From assembly GCA_029224185.1 (NCBI GenBank), contig CM055190.1:16061320-16125319 (forward strand): a DNA stretch of 64,000 bases, given 5' to 3'. This document shows positions 49,991 through 61,440 of this stretch, one piece after another (the first letter of the stretch is position 1; every line of letters starts with the position of its first letter). The position numbers were made by a program, and so were the translations under genes. The notes beneath the pieces were generated by a model. It was given only the letters and a program-made list of their open reading frames with translations. It was not told the DNA's origin and made no database searches. The stretch is from Karalla daura (Eukaryota > Chordata > Actinopteri > Chaetodontiformes > Leiognathidae).

Positions 49991-52302
49991 ACCCAAACAA
50001 GATTAGAAAATGTCACACGCCGCCTCCTTAGCCCACTCCTCTCCTTTTTCCTGTGCCGCCGATGCCGCCGCCCGTGTCTCCTCCTGAAGAATGAAGACAA
50101 GGAAAGATTCAACACACCGAGCGAGACAGCAACACAGAGCTCCCCAGCGCATACTAATCTGAAACAACATTGCATCTAGCCAACGCATTTTCTCCCTCCC
50201 CACTGATGCGTGTTTAAATGTGAGATGGGGATTTGCAGATCTCATCACTTAGGGAAGGTTGTGGCCTGCAACTACAGCCCACCCCAAAACCCCCCCACCC
50301 TCCCTCCCTCCCTCGTGCAGGTTCCTATCACTTCCACCCTCAAATTGGAAGTGACAATCCACTCAGGCAGAGGTGTCTGCGCTCCCCCCATCAGCAACCA
50401 TGCAGCCCCACTCAGAGCTGTCAGTCTGATTACATATCAGCAGGATGGGGTGGTGGGGGGACCTAAGGAAAAGAGATGTCCAGCTGGAGACAGACCGCTA
50501 AACACGTCGTCTGTCCTGCTGCCGCACATCTGCCAATACACAAACCACCTGTACCCAAGGCAGCCACAACACCAGCATAGAGATCTCTATCTATTGGATA
50601 GAGACTCAACTCAATGTTTCTCTTAATCTGTCTTTTCCACCGGCCTACAAGCTACCACTTCAGACTTCCACTGGATGTTTAGGTTTCCCAAATTCCCCCT
50701 TCGTTTATTCTGATTAAAAGAACATCTTACATAATATTCAATTTCCCACCACAGGTCTTATCCTCATCACCTAGTGCTTGGGCAGTAACTCATTCCCCAA
50801 CCTCTCATGGCCATGGCAGCTCATTAGACAAATAGAGCTACCTGTCCTCCCTCTGTGGACAAGCTGATCGTTGGTACTTTTCTTGTGGATCAAAAGTGCT
50901 CTTGCTAAGTGATAGGAAGCATTAAATTATTGCAGGCTCTGATCCGTCAGAGGCTACTAATTCTCTTCCACAAAGACAGAAACGCTGGTTGCTTATGTGA
51001 GCACTGATTTCCTTGTCTCTCCTCTCTTTTCTCTCTCCAGGTGTGAAACTTGGAAGCTCTCCACGTCAGTCCAGAGAAGTACGTGTTTATTCTCTTTCTC
51101 CCAAAACACAGATACACAGGTTGCTCCCGAGTGTTTCCTGTTGCAAAAAGAAACAAAGAGAAGTGATTGTCAGCCTTGTACCTCTCAGTGTACCTGATAC
51201 CATCTGTGTAGAGAGGTTGACCTCACACTGTGCATTCAGCCAGTCAGACTTTACAGAGTAAATCGTCCCATTAGAACCAGGCCCAGGTCCCTCTGGGTGT
51301 GATTACACCTCACTGTTTTTGGTTGTTTTATTTTTCCCCCTTTTTTGGTTACTTTTCATCCACCCTGAGTAAATATTTTGCCAGCATTTCAAGAACAAAA
51401 GCCCCTTGTTTAATCCACAGGGCTTTTTAGGTGTTTAAGGAGCAACTGGATACCGATTATGATCAATACAAACCCACAACTTTGCACTTTGAAGTCTGTT
51501 TCTGCATTGCTAGATAGCAAGGTTGTATTGGAATAGTTTCCTTTTAAACCTGAACGCAATAAAATTAAACCTGCAAAAAAAGTCTAGAAGTTGTGAATCA
51601 GGCCTTTATATCGCCATTACCCAGGAGGCTCAGATAGATGAAGAGATAGATCAGCAGCATGTTTGACTCCAAGATCCATAAAGCGTGTTTCTGTGTCAGA
51701 CACACCGTCCTCGTACTAATGTATCTCCTCTCAGCTGACCCCAGCTCGCCCTCACTGAGAGATTTACATCAGCGCTAACCCTGACGTGAATGTGATGTCT
51801 GCCGCATAGGTTGCTGCCCCGCACGCGCCTTGCACATTAAACAGACGACGAGGACACACACTCCCTCCTTTGCTCAGCCCCCCCTCCAGGTGTGCCTGCA
51901 GGTGGTAGAATGTGGGCATTTAAGTCAAAAGTGGGATGAGCCAAGATTCATGATGGTCTCATCACCTCTTCTGTTGTAAAATTAAAATTATGCATCCAGA
52001 CCATTGGCTTGATGATGCCATTACAGTATTTAATTGAAATAAAATGTCACATTGGACGACTGCCTTGGGCATCAAACGATGCTAATCAGGCATTATATGA
52101 TTCTAATTTAAATCTCCCATTAAGTGTTTATAAGACTTTTATATGCTCTTACAGCCCAGTTTATTAGTAGGTCATGGATGGCACTGGACAGTGTGACATT
52201 TGTGGGCAAGTCGGACCTTTGTTTATGGTGTAGTGAAACAGCACCATCAAGTGGCAATGTCAAGTACTGAAGACAACATGTGGTTCTTGCTAATGATGAG
52301 GA

Positions 52303-52359
52303 ATTACATCTTTTTGCTTCTGCCTATTTCAGCTTCTGCTGTCTCCCATTGTCTTGCAG
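52303..52359 (+). promoter_or_regulatory. chst8: splice acceptor of the chst8 terminal exon
   Basis: A pyrimidine-rich run leads to the acceptor cttgcag at 52353-52359, and the exon then opens in phase 0 with ACT. The same reading frame continues upstream to a stop at 52297. An earlier acceptor-like AG (atttcag, ending at 52332) lies exactly 27 nt upstream and is also in frame. Its use would add nine mostly hydrophobic residues. The downstream AG has the better tract, so I chose it; transcript data would settle this. Confidence 0.7.
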
Positions 52360-53493
52360 ACTCTTTCAACGCAAAGCAAAGAGAGAGGGAAACCTGAGAG
52401 TTACCCGGAGCAGCAAACAGTGGAAGGCATCTTGTCCAGTCCCATCCCCCCGATGCAGTTCCCACACTTTGAGGAGAATCGAGAGACAGCCACCACAGTG
52501 TCTCGGGAGCAGGACATCAGCTCTGTCCATGTCTCCAAAAGACAGCGCAAACTGCTGAAGACAAGTCCCCTGATCAATCACACCAGTAACAACGTTCCCT
52601 CGTCCTCTTCCTCTGTCTCCCCCTCATTCTCTCTAACCTTCACCTCCTCTGCCTTACACTCGTTTTCTCCCGATGTCCTGAAAGCGCGACGTACACTGAT
52701 GAAGGACATTTGTGCCAAGTACAAAAGCAGCATCTCCAGAACCATCACACGTCACCATGTGAAGCACCTCTATGTGGAGGAGAAGCACAAGCTGCTGTAC
52801 TGCCAGGTGCCCAAAGCAGGCTGCTCCAACTGGAAGAGGACCCTGATGGTGCTGGCGGGCCAGGCCCCCAACACCCAGAGCATCAAACACGACACAGTCC
52901 ACTACGGCCACCATCTCAAGACCCTGGACAGCTTTGACCTGCAGGGGATCATGCATCGTTTGCAGACCTACACCAAAATCCTCTTTGTCCGAGAGCCCCT
53001 GGAGAGGATGGTGTCTGCCTACAGGGACAAGTTTGAAAACCCCAACAACTATTACCACTCCCTGTTTGGTAAACCCATCATCTCCAAGTACAGGATGAAC
53101 CCTTCCCGGCAGGCCTTGAAGACGGGCAGCGGGGTCACGTTCAGAGAGTTCGTCCAGTACCTGCTGGACGTCCACCGGCCCGTGGGGATGGACATCCACT
53201 GGGAGCAGGTAAACCAGCTGTGCAACCCATGTCTCATAGACTACAATTTCATTGGAAAGTTTGAGAACATGGAGGAAGAGTCCAACTTTGTCCTGAGGTT
53301 GACTGGGGCGCCTCCCAACATCACACTGCCCTCTTTTAAAGATAGGAACCCAACTGACAAGAGGACCTCAATGCAGATTACACAGAAATACTTTTCGCAG
53401 GTCAGTACGTTGGAGAAGCAGCGGGTCTATGACTTCTACTACATGGACTATCTGATGTTTAACTACTCCAAGCCTTTTAAGGATTTATATTGA
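52360..53493 (+). CDS. chst8: 3'-terminal coding exon of carbohydrate sulfotransferase 8-like (GalNAc-4-O-sulfotransferase 1)
   Basis: This exon encodes 377 residues of a type II Golgi enzyme. The family transfers sulfate from PAPS to O-4 of terminal beta-1,4-linked GalNAc on N-glycans, notably those of pituitary glycoprotein hormones. Counting from the first exon codon (ACT), a Ser/Pro/Thr-rich stem fills about residues 1-105. The 5'-phosphosulfate loop (CQVPKAGCSNWKR) is at about 148-160, coded from 52801. The 3'-phosphate site (LFVREPLERMVSAYRDKF) is at about 208-225. Family blocks HRPVGMDIHW and CLIDYNFIGKFE follow. Sequons NHT, NIT and NYS are visible. The C-terminus, YYMDYLMFNYSKPF then DLY, agrees with my recollection of CHST8; CHST9 ends differently. 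The stop TGA is at 53491. The start is a splice acceptor, not a Met; the first in-frame ATG (52453) lies inside the stem. Roughly 40 N-terminal residues with the membrane anchor must come from upstream exons not identified here. The length matches a family total near 420. The exon is more GC-rich than its flanks. Confidence 0.9.
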   Translation, partial: TLSTQSKERGKPESYPEQQTVEGILSSPIPPMQFPHFEENRETATTVSREQDISSVHVSKRQRKLLKTSPLINHTSNNVPSSSSSVSPSFSLTFTSSALHSFSPDVLKARRTLMKDICAKYKSSISRTITRHHVKHLYVEEKHKLLYCQVPKAGCSNWKRTLMVLAGQAPNTQSIKHDTVHYGHHLKTLDSFDLQGIMHRLQTYTKILFVREPLERMVSAYRDKFENPNNYYHSLFGKPIISKYRMNPSRQALKTGSGVTFREFVQYLLDVHRPVGMDIHWEQVNQLCNPCLIDYNFIGKFENMEEESNFVLRLTGAPPNITLPSFKDRNPTDKRTSMQITQKYFSQVSTLEKQRVYDFYYMDYLMFNYSKPFKDLY

Positions 53494-53966
53494 TTCACAG
53501 CTGTCAAGACGCTTGAGTCATTGTCACATTCCACTACGTCTACATTACTACCATGAGAGAAATCTCAGCACATGCTCACGTGGATCTGTACATCCAAGCA
53601 CAGAGATCAGAAACCAAACATCCTCTGGACTGCACAAAAGCTGCTTTTGGCAAACACCTTTTTTTCCACCCTATCTTACTTTTCCCCCAAAATTGAGAAA
53701 GTTCATGTGACATCACACTGAATACTCAATATAGCTCAGAAATACAAGTTATTTATCCACTACTGGCACATAGAGAGGTAGAATATTAAAATTATAAATG
53801 TTTATGCTTAAAAAAATATATATTATTATTGTTCAACAGGCTTTAAATTGTGCCTCGCTGTGAGTCAAATAGCATTTGCAAAAGAGCTTTATTGTTTCAT
53901 TCAAGATCGGATTTCCCAAATTATTTAAGTTCACTTGACAGTATAGTATATATTTTTTTCAAATAA

Positions 53967-53987
53967 ATATGATTATGATAATCATAT
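53967..53987. repeat. 21-bp palindrome beside the first chst8 polyadenylation hexamer
   Basis: atatgattat and ataatcatat flank a single G. The 12-mer tgattatgataa inside it recurs at 54030-54041. In RNA this could form a stem next to AATAAA (53962-53967). Confidence 0.6.
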
Positions 53988-54061
53988 AAATCGTAAAGAT
54001 TTCTGAAAACTCTTGTTTAAGCCCTTGGTTGATTATGATAACCACTACTGCAGTTTTTCCA

Positions 54062-54067
54062 AATAAA
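54062..54067 (+). terminator. chst8: polyadenylation signal AATAAA (preferred proximal site)
   Basis: This is a canonical hexamer about 570 nt after the chst8 stop codon, followed within 10-25 nt by a U/GU-rich element. The hexamer at 53962-53967 is an alternative but lacks an obvious GU-rich downstream element. Confidence 0.5.
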
Positions 54068-54110
54068 CTCTCAACCTTTGTGTTTTGATTTGAGATATTT
54101 GTATATACTA

Positions 54111-56870
54111 TTTGACTTACAGAAGCAAAGGCATCATTATACCTCTATGTATTAATGCATACTAATACAGATACTACATGTAAATGATTTTACTAGACAT
54201 AAATCGTAACAAAATGAAACACTATGAATAATATGAATCTTTTAATCATGTAAAGTGCTACCTACTTGGAAGCTGTGTGCACTTATTGTAGCATTTTTGT
54301 ACTTCTAACTTTGTGGGTTATGTTTGTGCTTTAGTCTAACACATACACGTCGCTGTCGGCCCCTGATCACTAGAGGTAGTATGCTTGGGTGGCTGTTTCG
54401 ATCCGTGGGGTGCAAAGTGTTGCTGCCAGTATCTAACAAATGGTCCAGTTTCCATAATCTCTTGAAAATGAAATGAATTAAACTGAAGAATCAGTCTAAA
54501 AAAACACATACACACAGCAGTCTAAAAATGTACTATTGGACATTTTGAATGAGCGTGCCCAAGCGCCTCCATCTATCACACTGAGCGCAGCCTGAACAGC
54601 TATCACTTACAGATCTCACACTGTCAGCAACTCTGTGTATCACATCTACTTCGCACCATCGTACAGGCTTTTTACTGACACTACTGTGTACAATTGTATA
54701 ATGGGCATTCAGATGACTATATATTTTTCTATGTATTTCTAAAATATATCTATTCAGTGCTTCTTGGTGAAGGTGTGTCCATTTCCTTTTTGATGTCATT
54801 GATTGTCCTTTCAGTGATACCAGTGTAGAGTGTTGTGTAACAAAAGAGTTTCTTTCCAAAAAAAAGATTATAAAAAAATATCCACCAGCTGAAAACAACT
54901 AATCTAACTCTCAAGAGACAAAGTTACTGCAAAAAAAGAAAAATCTGCAGTAGCATTCAACATGTGCAAGCTAATGTAGTCACATTGAATAATTGATTCC
55001 AGTTGGTGTTTTGGGGGTACCAAAAGATTTCTTTTAGTGACAATGGGTATCTCTAATTTTGGAAATTAGCTCTTGAAATACTTAACCCTAATCTGTTTTG
55101 ATCTCCTCAGTAGGATACTAGATCCTGTACAGATGAGCTGCATTCCACCCTTTTCTGGCTAATGACATTTTTACACAGCAACTTCACTTTGATTGAGGGT
55201 GAGAGGGTGCTAATGAAGAAGCTGTTGAGATGTTTTCGAAGTCATTTGTCTCGCATCTTTTGCAAACACACAGACACACATTAAGGGGACAACATCATGT
55301 GAGAAACATGAGAGGACTGAGTCATCCCTGACACACCATCCAGCTGCCACTGGAGTCATCAGTGTATTACCTTTTCTGTCTTTTTTTAAAATAATGTGCT
55401 ACTCTGTCAATTTCAGGGCACATAGGAAAGTGCACATGTGAAAACTGTACAGATGCTGCTGCTCCTGAGCAATCTGCCATTTTTACATTTGTACAGTGAA
55501 GTCAGGATCAATCAAAAGACTTTAATGACTTAATGAAGACGCTGGACAGGTTGCCTCCAAGTTTAAGTTCAGCTCAAATCTTCTTGGTACAAAGTTTAAG
55601 CTAAACCCAATGTGAACTCAATGTAAAAAAGATGAGATATAATATTCAGATCCACATAACCTGAAGATGAAACCTTGCAGTCAGAAGTTAAATTACAGAG
55701 TTGTTTTCAGAAAAGTCTCATTGTCCAGTGTGCATCTTCCCAAAAACACAGATAATTTATTTAAGGGATTATAAAACTATGATTCGCCCATTCAAACACA
55801 AAGCCTAGAAGCCTACAAGTTGCATTTTTCAAAGGTTGTAGGACTCCTGGGTTCATGTAGTAGGTGGCAATATTTCCACTCTGCATTATAAGGTTAAAAG
55901 TCTGTTATAATAGCATATTGCATATGCAAAGTTTGGTGCCATTGTTTTCCTGATTTAGTGTAAACAGTGTGCAACACTCACAGCACCCACAATGAGCAAC
56001 TCAGATGCAGAATTGCCACATATTGTGTCTTCAGTATGAGCAGACATAGAATCATCTCTATTAATGTAACTTAATGAAATTGGTTATTAAACATGTGATA
56101 CTGGCCATGCAGTCCTACATTCAGGAACCTTGAAGTATGGAGAAAGAAATGTTACCCATGACTCAGCCAAGTGGATTTCCAAGGATCAGGTGTTGTTTAT
56201 CAGGTGTTGTTTATCAGCTTCTCGTGGTGAACTAACACAAAAAGGAAAACATTAAACCAAGATAACAAGTCTGATTACAACAGGAGGCAGCATTTTATTT
56301 TTTACGAGTCACTATTCGGCTTTACGCTTTGCAGCTCAATGAAAATAAGTTTTATGTAATGAGGTACTTTATACAGAGAAATGTTTGCGTGTGAGTAAAG
56401 GGAACCCCACATTATTTAGATCTATACACACTATAATCAGCCTTTTACGACCTGACATTATTTTGGTGGTACTGCCCTCTAACGGTGATGGTAACTGTAT
56501 GAACCTTTGTCGGTATAGTGTGTTGGCTTCTGCAATTCCAAAACTGAGTCTTTGTTTAGGTTGTGGTCAGATTCTACGTAGATATAGTTTATCTCTGGCC
56601 TATCAGCTATCGCATTACCATGAGTATCACTCTTGCAAATACTCTGCTGTCCATCCCTGCCCCCTGATAAAGTTTTCTCGGTATGTGGGTGTATGAACAG
56701 ACTTAGCAAAAGTTACAGTAACAAGTGAATGTATAACTGTTTATCGTTGGTGCAAAAGTGTAAAAATATGATCTTAAGCCCTTTGCCTTATTTTACACTG
56801 CCAATCAAATGGTGTATTTCAGGAAGACATTCTTCAGGTGGTTATTATTTCTGGCTGATGAGTGTCTACT
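54111..56870. other. non-coding stretch downstream of chst8
   Basis: AT-rich sequence with no recognisable exon. It may be a long alternative 3' UTR of chst8 or intergenic DNA. A 14-bp unit is tandemly duplicated at 56185-56217. The longest open frames (about 100-120 codons) show no family resemblance. Confidence 0.5.
56185..56217 (+). repeat. 14-bp tandem duplication
   Basis: The unit atcaggtgttgttt occurs twice head to tail and is followed by a partial third (atcag). Confidence 0.8.
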
Positions 56871-56876
56871 AATAAA
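56871..56876 (+). terminator. candidate distal polyadenylation signal AATAAA
   Basis: The hexamer is followed by GU-rich sequence (gtgtgtgcctgtttta near 56896) and then a TG microsatellite. This fits a polyadenylation site about 3.4 kb after the chst8 stop, but the hexamer is common in AT-rich DNA. It is a candidate end for a long 3' UTR isoform only. Confidence 0.25.
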
Positions 56877-56920
56877 TTGTCTTTAGCATTTTCAGTGTGT
56901 GCCTGTTTTATTCTTGCAGG

Positions 56921-56945
56921 TGTGTGTGTGTGTGTGTGTGTGTGT
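56921..56945 (+). repeat. TG microsatellite
   Basis: About 12 TG units just after the candidate distal polyadenylation signal. Confidence 0.9.
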
Positions 56946-57569
56946 TTGTGAGTGTCTCAGGTCCAATGTGGCTGGTGAACTTTGGAGTTAATGAGCTCCA
57001 GGATTAGAGTGATTTTTGTAAGGTTTTGCTCCGGCTCATTATTTGTCAGTATTTTTGTATTTATTATTCCTCCGTGATTGTATTTGAATGCATCAGGGGT
57101 AAAAATAAAAAATAAAAAGATTCAGAGCCTGCAGCTATGTTAGCGGCTCAACACAGCCTTTCAGAGATAGCTACAGGCTCGTGTCAGCATGCTATAAATA
57201 TGCTGTAACTACCAGCGATAACACTGTGTTGTCAGGTGTGAGTGATTGTGATGAAGTTATCACACTTCATCAGGGCGGGAACATGAACTACAAAACTTTG
57301 CAGGGATTCATGCTGTTGAGAGATTTCCTTTGAAACTGCAAATGTCAATCTCATGCGGGGGGAAATGAGATATTTCACAAATAACCACAGATACAAAGAG
57401 CATCTGGCTGCCACAGTTTCAAAATGTCTAACAATAAACATTTCTGAAGGAGAGCATCTGTTCATCAGCAGCCACATTTATACTACAATCTAGGACATAG
57501 ATTTATGGGCACCACTTTATGTGTTTTCTGTTTAAACGTCACTACAGCTTAGTTACTGAGGATTTTCTC

Positions 57570-57740
57570 TGGGTTTTCTCCTCCCACAGTCCAACGCATG
57601 TTTTAACCAAACAGACTCTAAACTGCCCCTAGCTATGAGTGTGACAGGGAATCGTGTGTGTGTGTGTGTGTGTATGTGTGTGTGCCCTGGGATGGACTGA
57701 TGAACCCTGTATGGTCCACAAAGTGGATACGATACGGGAT
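57570..57740 (+). repeat. teleost interspersed repeat (family A) with TG tract
   Basis: Reads ttctcctcccacagtccaac, a catgttttaacc block, agactctaaactgcccctag, a TG tract at 57654-57684, then ccctgggatggactgatgaa and ccctgtatggtcc. This is the plus orientation of the family, with the microsatellite at the same internal position as in other copies. Confidence 0.8.
57654..57684 (+). repeat. TG microsatellite inside interspersed repeat
   Basis: A TG run with one TA interruption, within the family A copy at 57570-57740. Confidence 0.9.
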
Positions 57741-59207
57741 GCACTGAGATTAAATTTCCCATGACACTGAGACAATAGTCTTACACAACAAGGAGAGAAA
57801 AATATAGAAATGAACACATCTTTATTGTCATTGTGAATGCATCAAAATACATTTTACACATTGTGAAGCACAAAGCAAGAGGAGGGCAGAACCAAGGATT
57901 AATGACCCGTTTCCCTCCCTCGCTTTCCTCCTCCTCTCGCTGACTGCAAAAATGAAAAACTCCTCTTGCAGCGCGGTGACAGCCATAAACAAATAAAATG
58001 CATCATTGAAAAATGAATTTTAAGTCAATAAACAATAAATACGGGCATTTACACACATTTGCAAATGACTTCCATGCTTCAGAGACGTGAGCTGTAGCAG
58101 ATAGCGGAGCCGGAGGAAGAGGCCACACATCGGAGGGATGCTGCGTGCATACGGGCAAGTGGTCAGTCTTTACTGATTTGAGGTATCACCCTGGATCAAA
58201 TGCAATTCATAAAAGCCAAACTAGTCATTTTTCTGGGGGCAATAGGAGACAGTAGGTGTGTCAAGGTCATCCTCAGGAGACTATGAATCCTGTACAAACT
58301 CTCCTGAAACTCAAACACACGCAGTGTGAGCGCTTTTACTGCCATCTCATTCCCCACAACTGCCAATTCCCTTTCAGGCTCCACACGTGTTATTACGCAG
58401 CTCAGACCTGATAAGCATGAATACAGAAAGTCGCCGCTCCACAGCTTTATGGGATTTATTGGAAGTTGTAAAGCTGATTCACTCGCTGACAGCTGCTTTG
58501 GCAGCACGATGTAACTCTGAAATGTCATCATGAAAATAGATCAGATTCATGAGATAAAGTCAGTCGCAGTGAGTGGCTTACAGCTTATTTGAATACTCAG
58601 AGATGCTGGGGGAGAGTTTGTGTTTCAGAGGTTCTCGGGGTCGGGACAATAAAGCAGAGCGCGTGATGCCGACAGGGCCATCTCTCAGAGTTGATTCCCT
58701 GTGAGTAAAATGTTTTTTATTCCTTAAAGTAAAAACTTTAGTTGCCATCCAACTGTGTTTACCAGAAGGGAGTTTTCTGTCCGTAATTTTTTTGCTGTGG
58801 TTTCAGTTTTTCTGTCTACTTCATAGCCTCCAACATTTCCCACAGTGGTTTTTCAAAAGGCCCGGAGAGTCTTTTCTTCATTCAGCTGAGAAACAGTTTC
58901 TTCAATGTTCCCATTTTGTTTACAACAACAACGTAATTATCGACACCGCACTCAAAGTGTTGACTGAAAACAAATCTAGCAGCTGCTTTTATCATGGTCC
59001 CTGCCTGCGCTCTGACAGTGTGAAGCAAAGCGCAGGTGGCAGCTCTGAACACACACTCAAATGCTCCAGGAACATTTCTCCCTTTTTACTTATTTACATA
59101 ATCTAGCAAGAGATTGATTAAAATTCATCTATGTAAAAATGCATCACATTGTGTATTTTTTATTAACATTAAGCATTATTAATGTCTAGGTCAGGTGTAT
59201 GGTGTCG

Positions 59208-59226
59208 ATATATATATATATATATA
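59208..59226 (+). repeat. short AT microsatellite
   Basis: About nine AT units, followed by a T-run. Confidence 0.85.
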
Positions 59227-61048
59227 ACTTTTTTTTTTCTTGTCTGTCTCTATTTTTACTATCTGCTTTATTGCTACAACACTGGAAATTTCCTCTTGTG
59301 AGACTGAATTAAGGAATATTTTTTCTGACTTTATCTGAATGAAGGTGTGAAGCTGCTGCATATAGGAATAAGTGTGGGACCGAAAAAAAACTCAACAGAG
59401 AAGTCATTATGCGTGTAAAGTGGTTGACAGGTTCAGGGAGCTGCAGACTGAGGGCTGCAGATTGTCTGCTGATTGTCAAAGAGAATCAGCATTACAGGAA
59501 GCTTTCACATAACAGGGACTCATAAAGCAGGAAGACCTTGGAGTGAAGCCTCGAGGATCTTTAACTTGACTTTGTTGTGGTCCCTGACCCAAAACACAAG
59601 CACCATTGCGTGTTTCACGTCATCAGAATCAAAGGAAAGAAGGCGAAAAGAGCTTGATTGCAGGCTTTATTCTGGAATTTCCTTTAGGCTGAGGAAACAC
59701 GTGATGACTTCAGAGGTATCTGATAACCCTTTCACAACCACTGTTTCACACCTCGTGTTAATAACATCCTCGGGTAATACAAATCCGACAGTAACTCTAC
59801 TACAAAACACATGGGAAAGGACAAAGAAATTGGATTTAGCTTGACTAGGATGCTAACTTCAATTTGAGGAGTTTGAGGTTGCTGCAAAACACCATGTCTC
59901 TAAAAAGAGACCAATCCATAATGATGTACTGACCTTTGGACATTGGCTGCATATTATTAAGTCCTCTGAATATCTTTTTTCTTTTTTTAATCTCTGCATA
60001 AGATTGTTTATAAAGAGAATAACAGAAGATTTTTTATCTCTCCATCACAGTTCACCTACAAGGATGTCTACATCAAATCTGTACCACAATGGTTTGGAAG
60101 ATTACAGTCCCCGAGGGCATCCTCACATCAGCTCACAAACACACATACATCTGGAAATAACTGTGAATGCGCTGTGAGCGCGCTGAGCTCTTTTTAAAGT
60201 TTCTTTTCCTCCCTTATATGTAGCCGCAAAGTCAGGATTTGCTTCATTTCCATTTTGTGATTAGATCAGAGTAGGCACTGCACAGCACCTGGACGTACTA
60301 TCATTTACATGATGTGCACACACACACTCTCCATCTACATTTAAAAAGACAGTCAAATCTGTCACAGCGGTTTCTGTCGCACCAGCATTTTTCTTTCCAA
60401 AGTAGCATTGTTTTACTAAGATCAGCAGCCGAGTGTCTTTTGTTACCCCGGTGTATGTGTGTGTTTGTGCACATGAGATTATGTATCTGCTTGCGTGGCA
60501 GATGAATATTGCAGCACAAATTGATCAGTGTGTAGTCTGAAATTTGATTAAATGCTCAAGGCTGATTTCCGCAACAGCTCTTGTATAAGTCATGAGAGCA
60601 CTTTGGGGGGAGTTAAAACTGTGAAGAAAACAAAAGCCATCCATTTACCTCATTAGTGTGCGTGGAAAATCTTGACATGCTTTGAAGAGAACGTGCTTGT
60701 GTAGCTAAATCAGCTTAAGGGCCCAAAGCAGACGTACAAGGGAGGCAACCAAACATCTTCTCAAAGTGATAAACAACCCAGCCTTGGTCGGGGAGGACTG
60801 TAAAAGGAGACTTTGCTCCATTTTTCAAGTAGTATTATTATAGGTTCCTCACTTAATCCTCATGTTTGCCTTGCAGCCAGCATTAACACGACTGATGACA
60901 GGTTTGTGCTGATTCTCTGACGACAGAGCTCTGTCATACATTCACATGCACACACACGTAGAAGTGTGAAGACTCTCCGGCTTTCACACAGGGAGAACTG
61001 CATTACTGCAAGATCTGTGCATTTGAAGCACAAAACCAATCTAGGGAA

Positions 61049-61062
61049 GGGGGGGGGGGGGG
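61049..61062 (+). repeat. 14-bp G homopolymer
   Basis: An uninterrupted run of 14 G. Its exact length is prone to sequencing error. Confidence 0.85.
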
Positions 61063-61199
61063 TTATGCCTCATTTTGTTGAGACAAAATATTTCCCCGAA
61101 ACTTCCCTGATTCACATGCATGGCAGGTTAATTCTTCCCTCTTTCCCCTAAAATCCTTGTTTTGTTTGTTTTGGCAATGCATGCAGTACTGAGCTCCAG

Positions 61200-61440
61200 A
61201 CGCATCTCTCAGTGATATAAACCTCATTAAAATGATTTGCCCGAGCTCTGTTATTAATCAAGCAAGGCGAAATGACAAGTGGGAAATAATTTCTGTGGTG
61301 GAAATCTCAAAACTGGAGTCCTGCTGAGCTTCCTGAACATCTCATTTGGTTAACTGGCCCAGCCCTTTGAGCGTCACGCTGCTCATGCTGGCAGCACAAA
61401 CTCATGTATCATTTGGCAGGATGGAGTCTGTGATAATATG
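61200..61440. promoter_or_regulatory. enhancer-like unique block
   Basis: Repeat-free sequence with cattaaaatgatttgc, gttattaatcaagcaag and a CpG-containing tgagcgtcacgctg. Inference only. Confidence 0.2.

Larger units (their letters stand above)
39801..52302. other. non-coding stretch immediately upstream of the chst8 exon (intron)
   Basis: At least the right part must be intronic to chst8, because the terminal exon opens at an acceptor. I searched by eye for a short exon coding a basic N-terminus plus about 18 hydrophobic residues and a phase-0 donor and did not find one. Enhancer-like blocks and a CRE are listed separately. A purine-rich repeat-poor region is at 40650-41110. Confidence 0.55.
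53494..54110 (+). other. chst8: probable chst8 3' UTR (proximal end)
   Basis: AT-rich sequence follows the stop codon directly. AATAAA occurs at 53962-53967 and at 54062-54067. The second is followed by a GU-rich stretch (tttgtgttttg near 54077), as expected for a cleavage and polyadenylation site, so I favour an end shortly after 54080. The first signal abuts a 21-bp palindrome (53967-53987). No further coding exon is visible. The true end could lie further downstream. Confidence 0.55.

Noticed and set aside
51032..51080. Acceptor-like ctctctccag followed by a short segment and GTACGT
   Set aside because: It would give a 38-bp exon with no coding resemblance; such pairs are common by chance in pyrimidine-rich DNA.
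52280..52558. Plus-strand frame crossing the acceptor
   Set aside because: It runs in a different frame through intron and exon and carries no sulfotransferase motif.
52654..53199. 181-codon open frame on the minus strand
   Set aside because: It is the antisense shadow of the sulfotransferase exon, whose GC-rich third positions keep the opposite strand open.
57821..57900. Minus-strand polyadenylation signal suggesting a convergent gene
   Set aside because: No minus-strand coding exon follows within the window; the hexamer alone is weak evidence.
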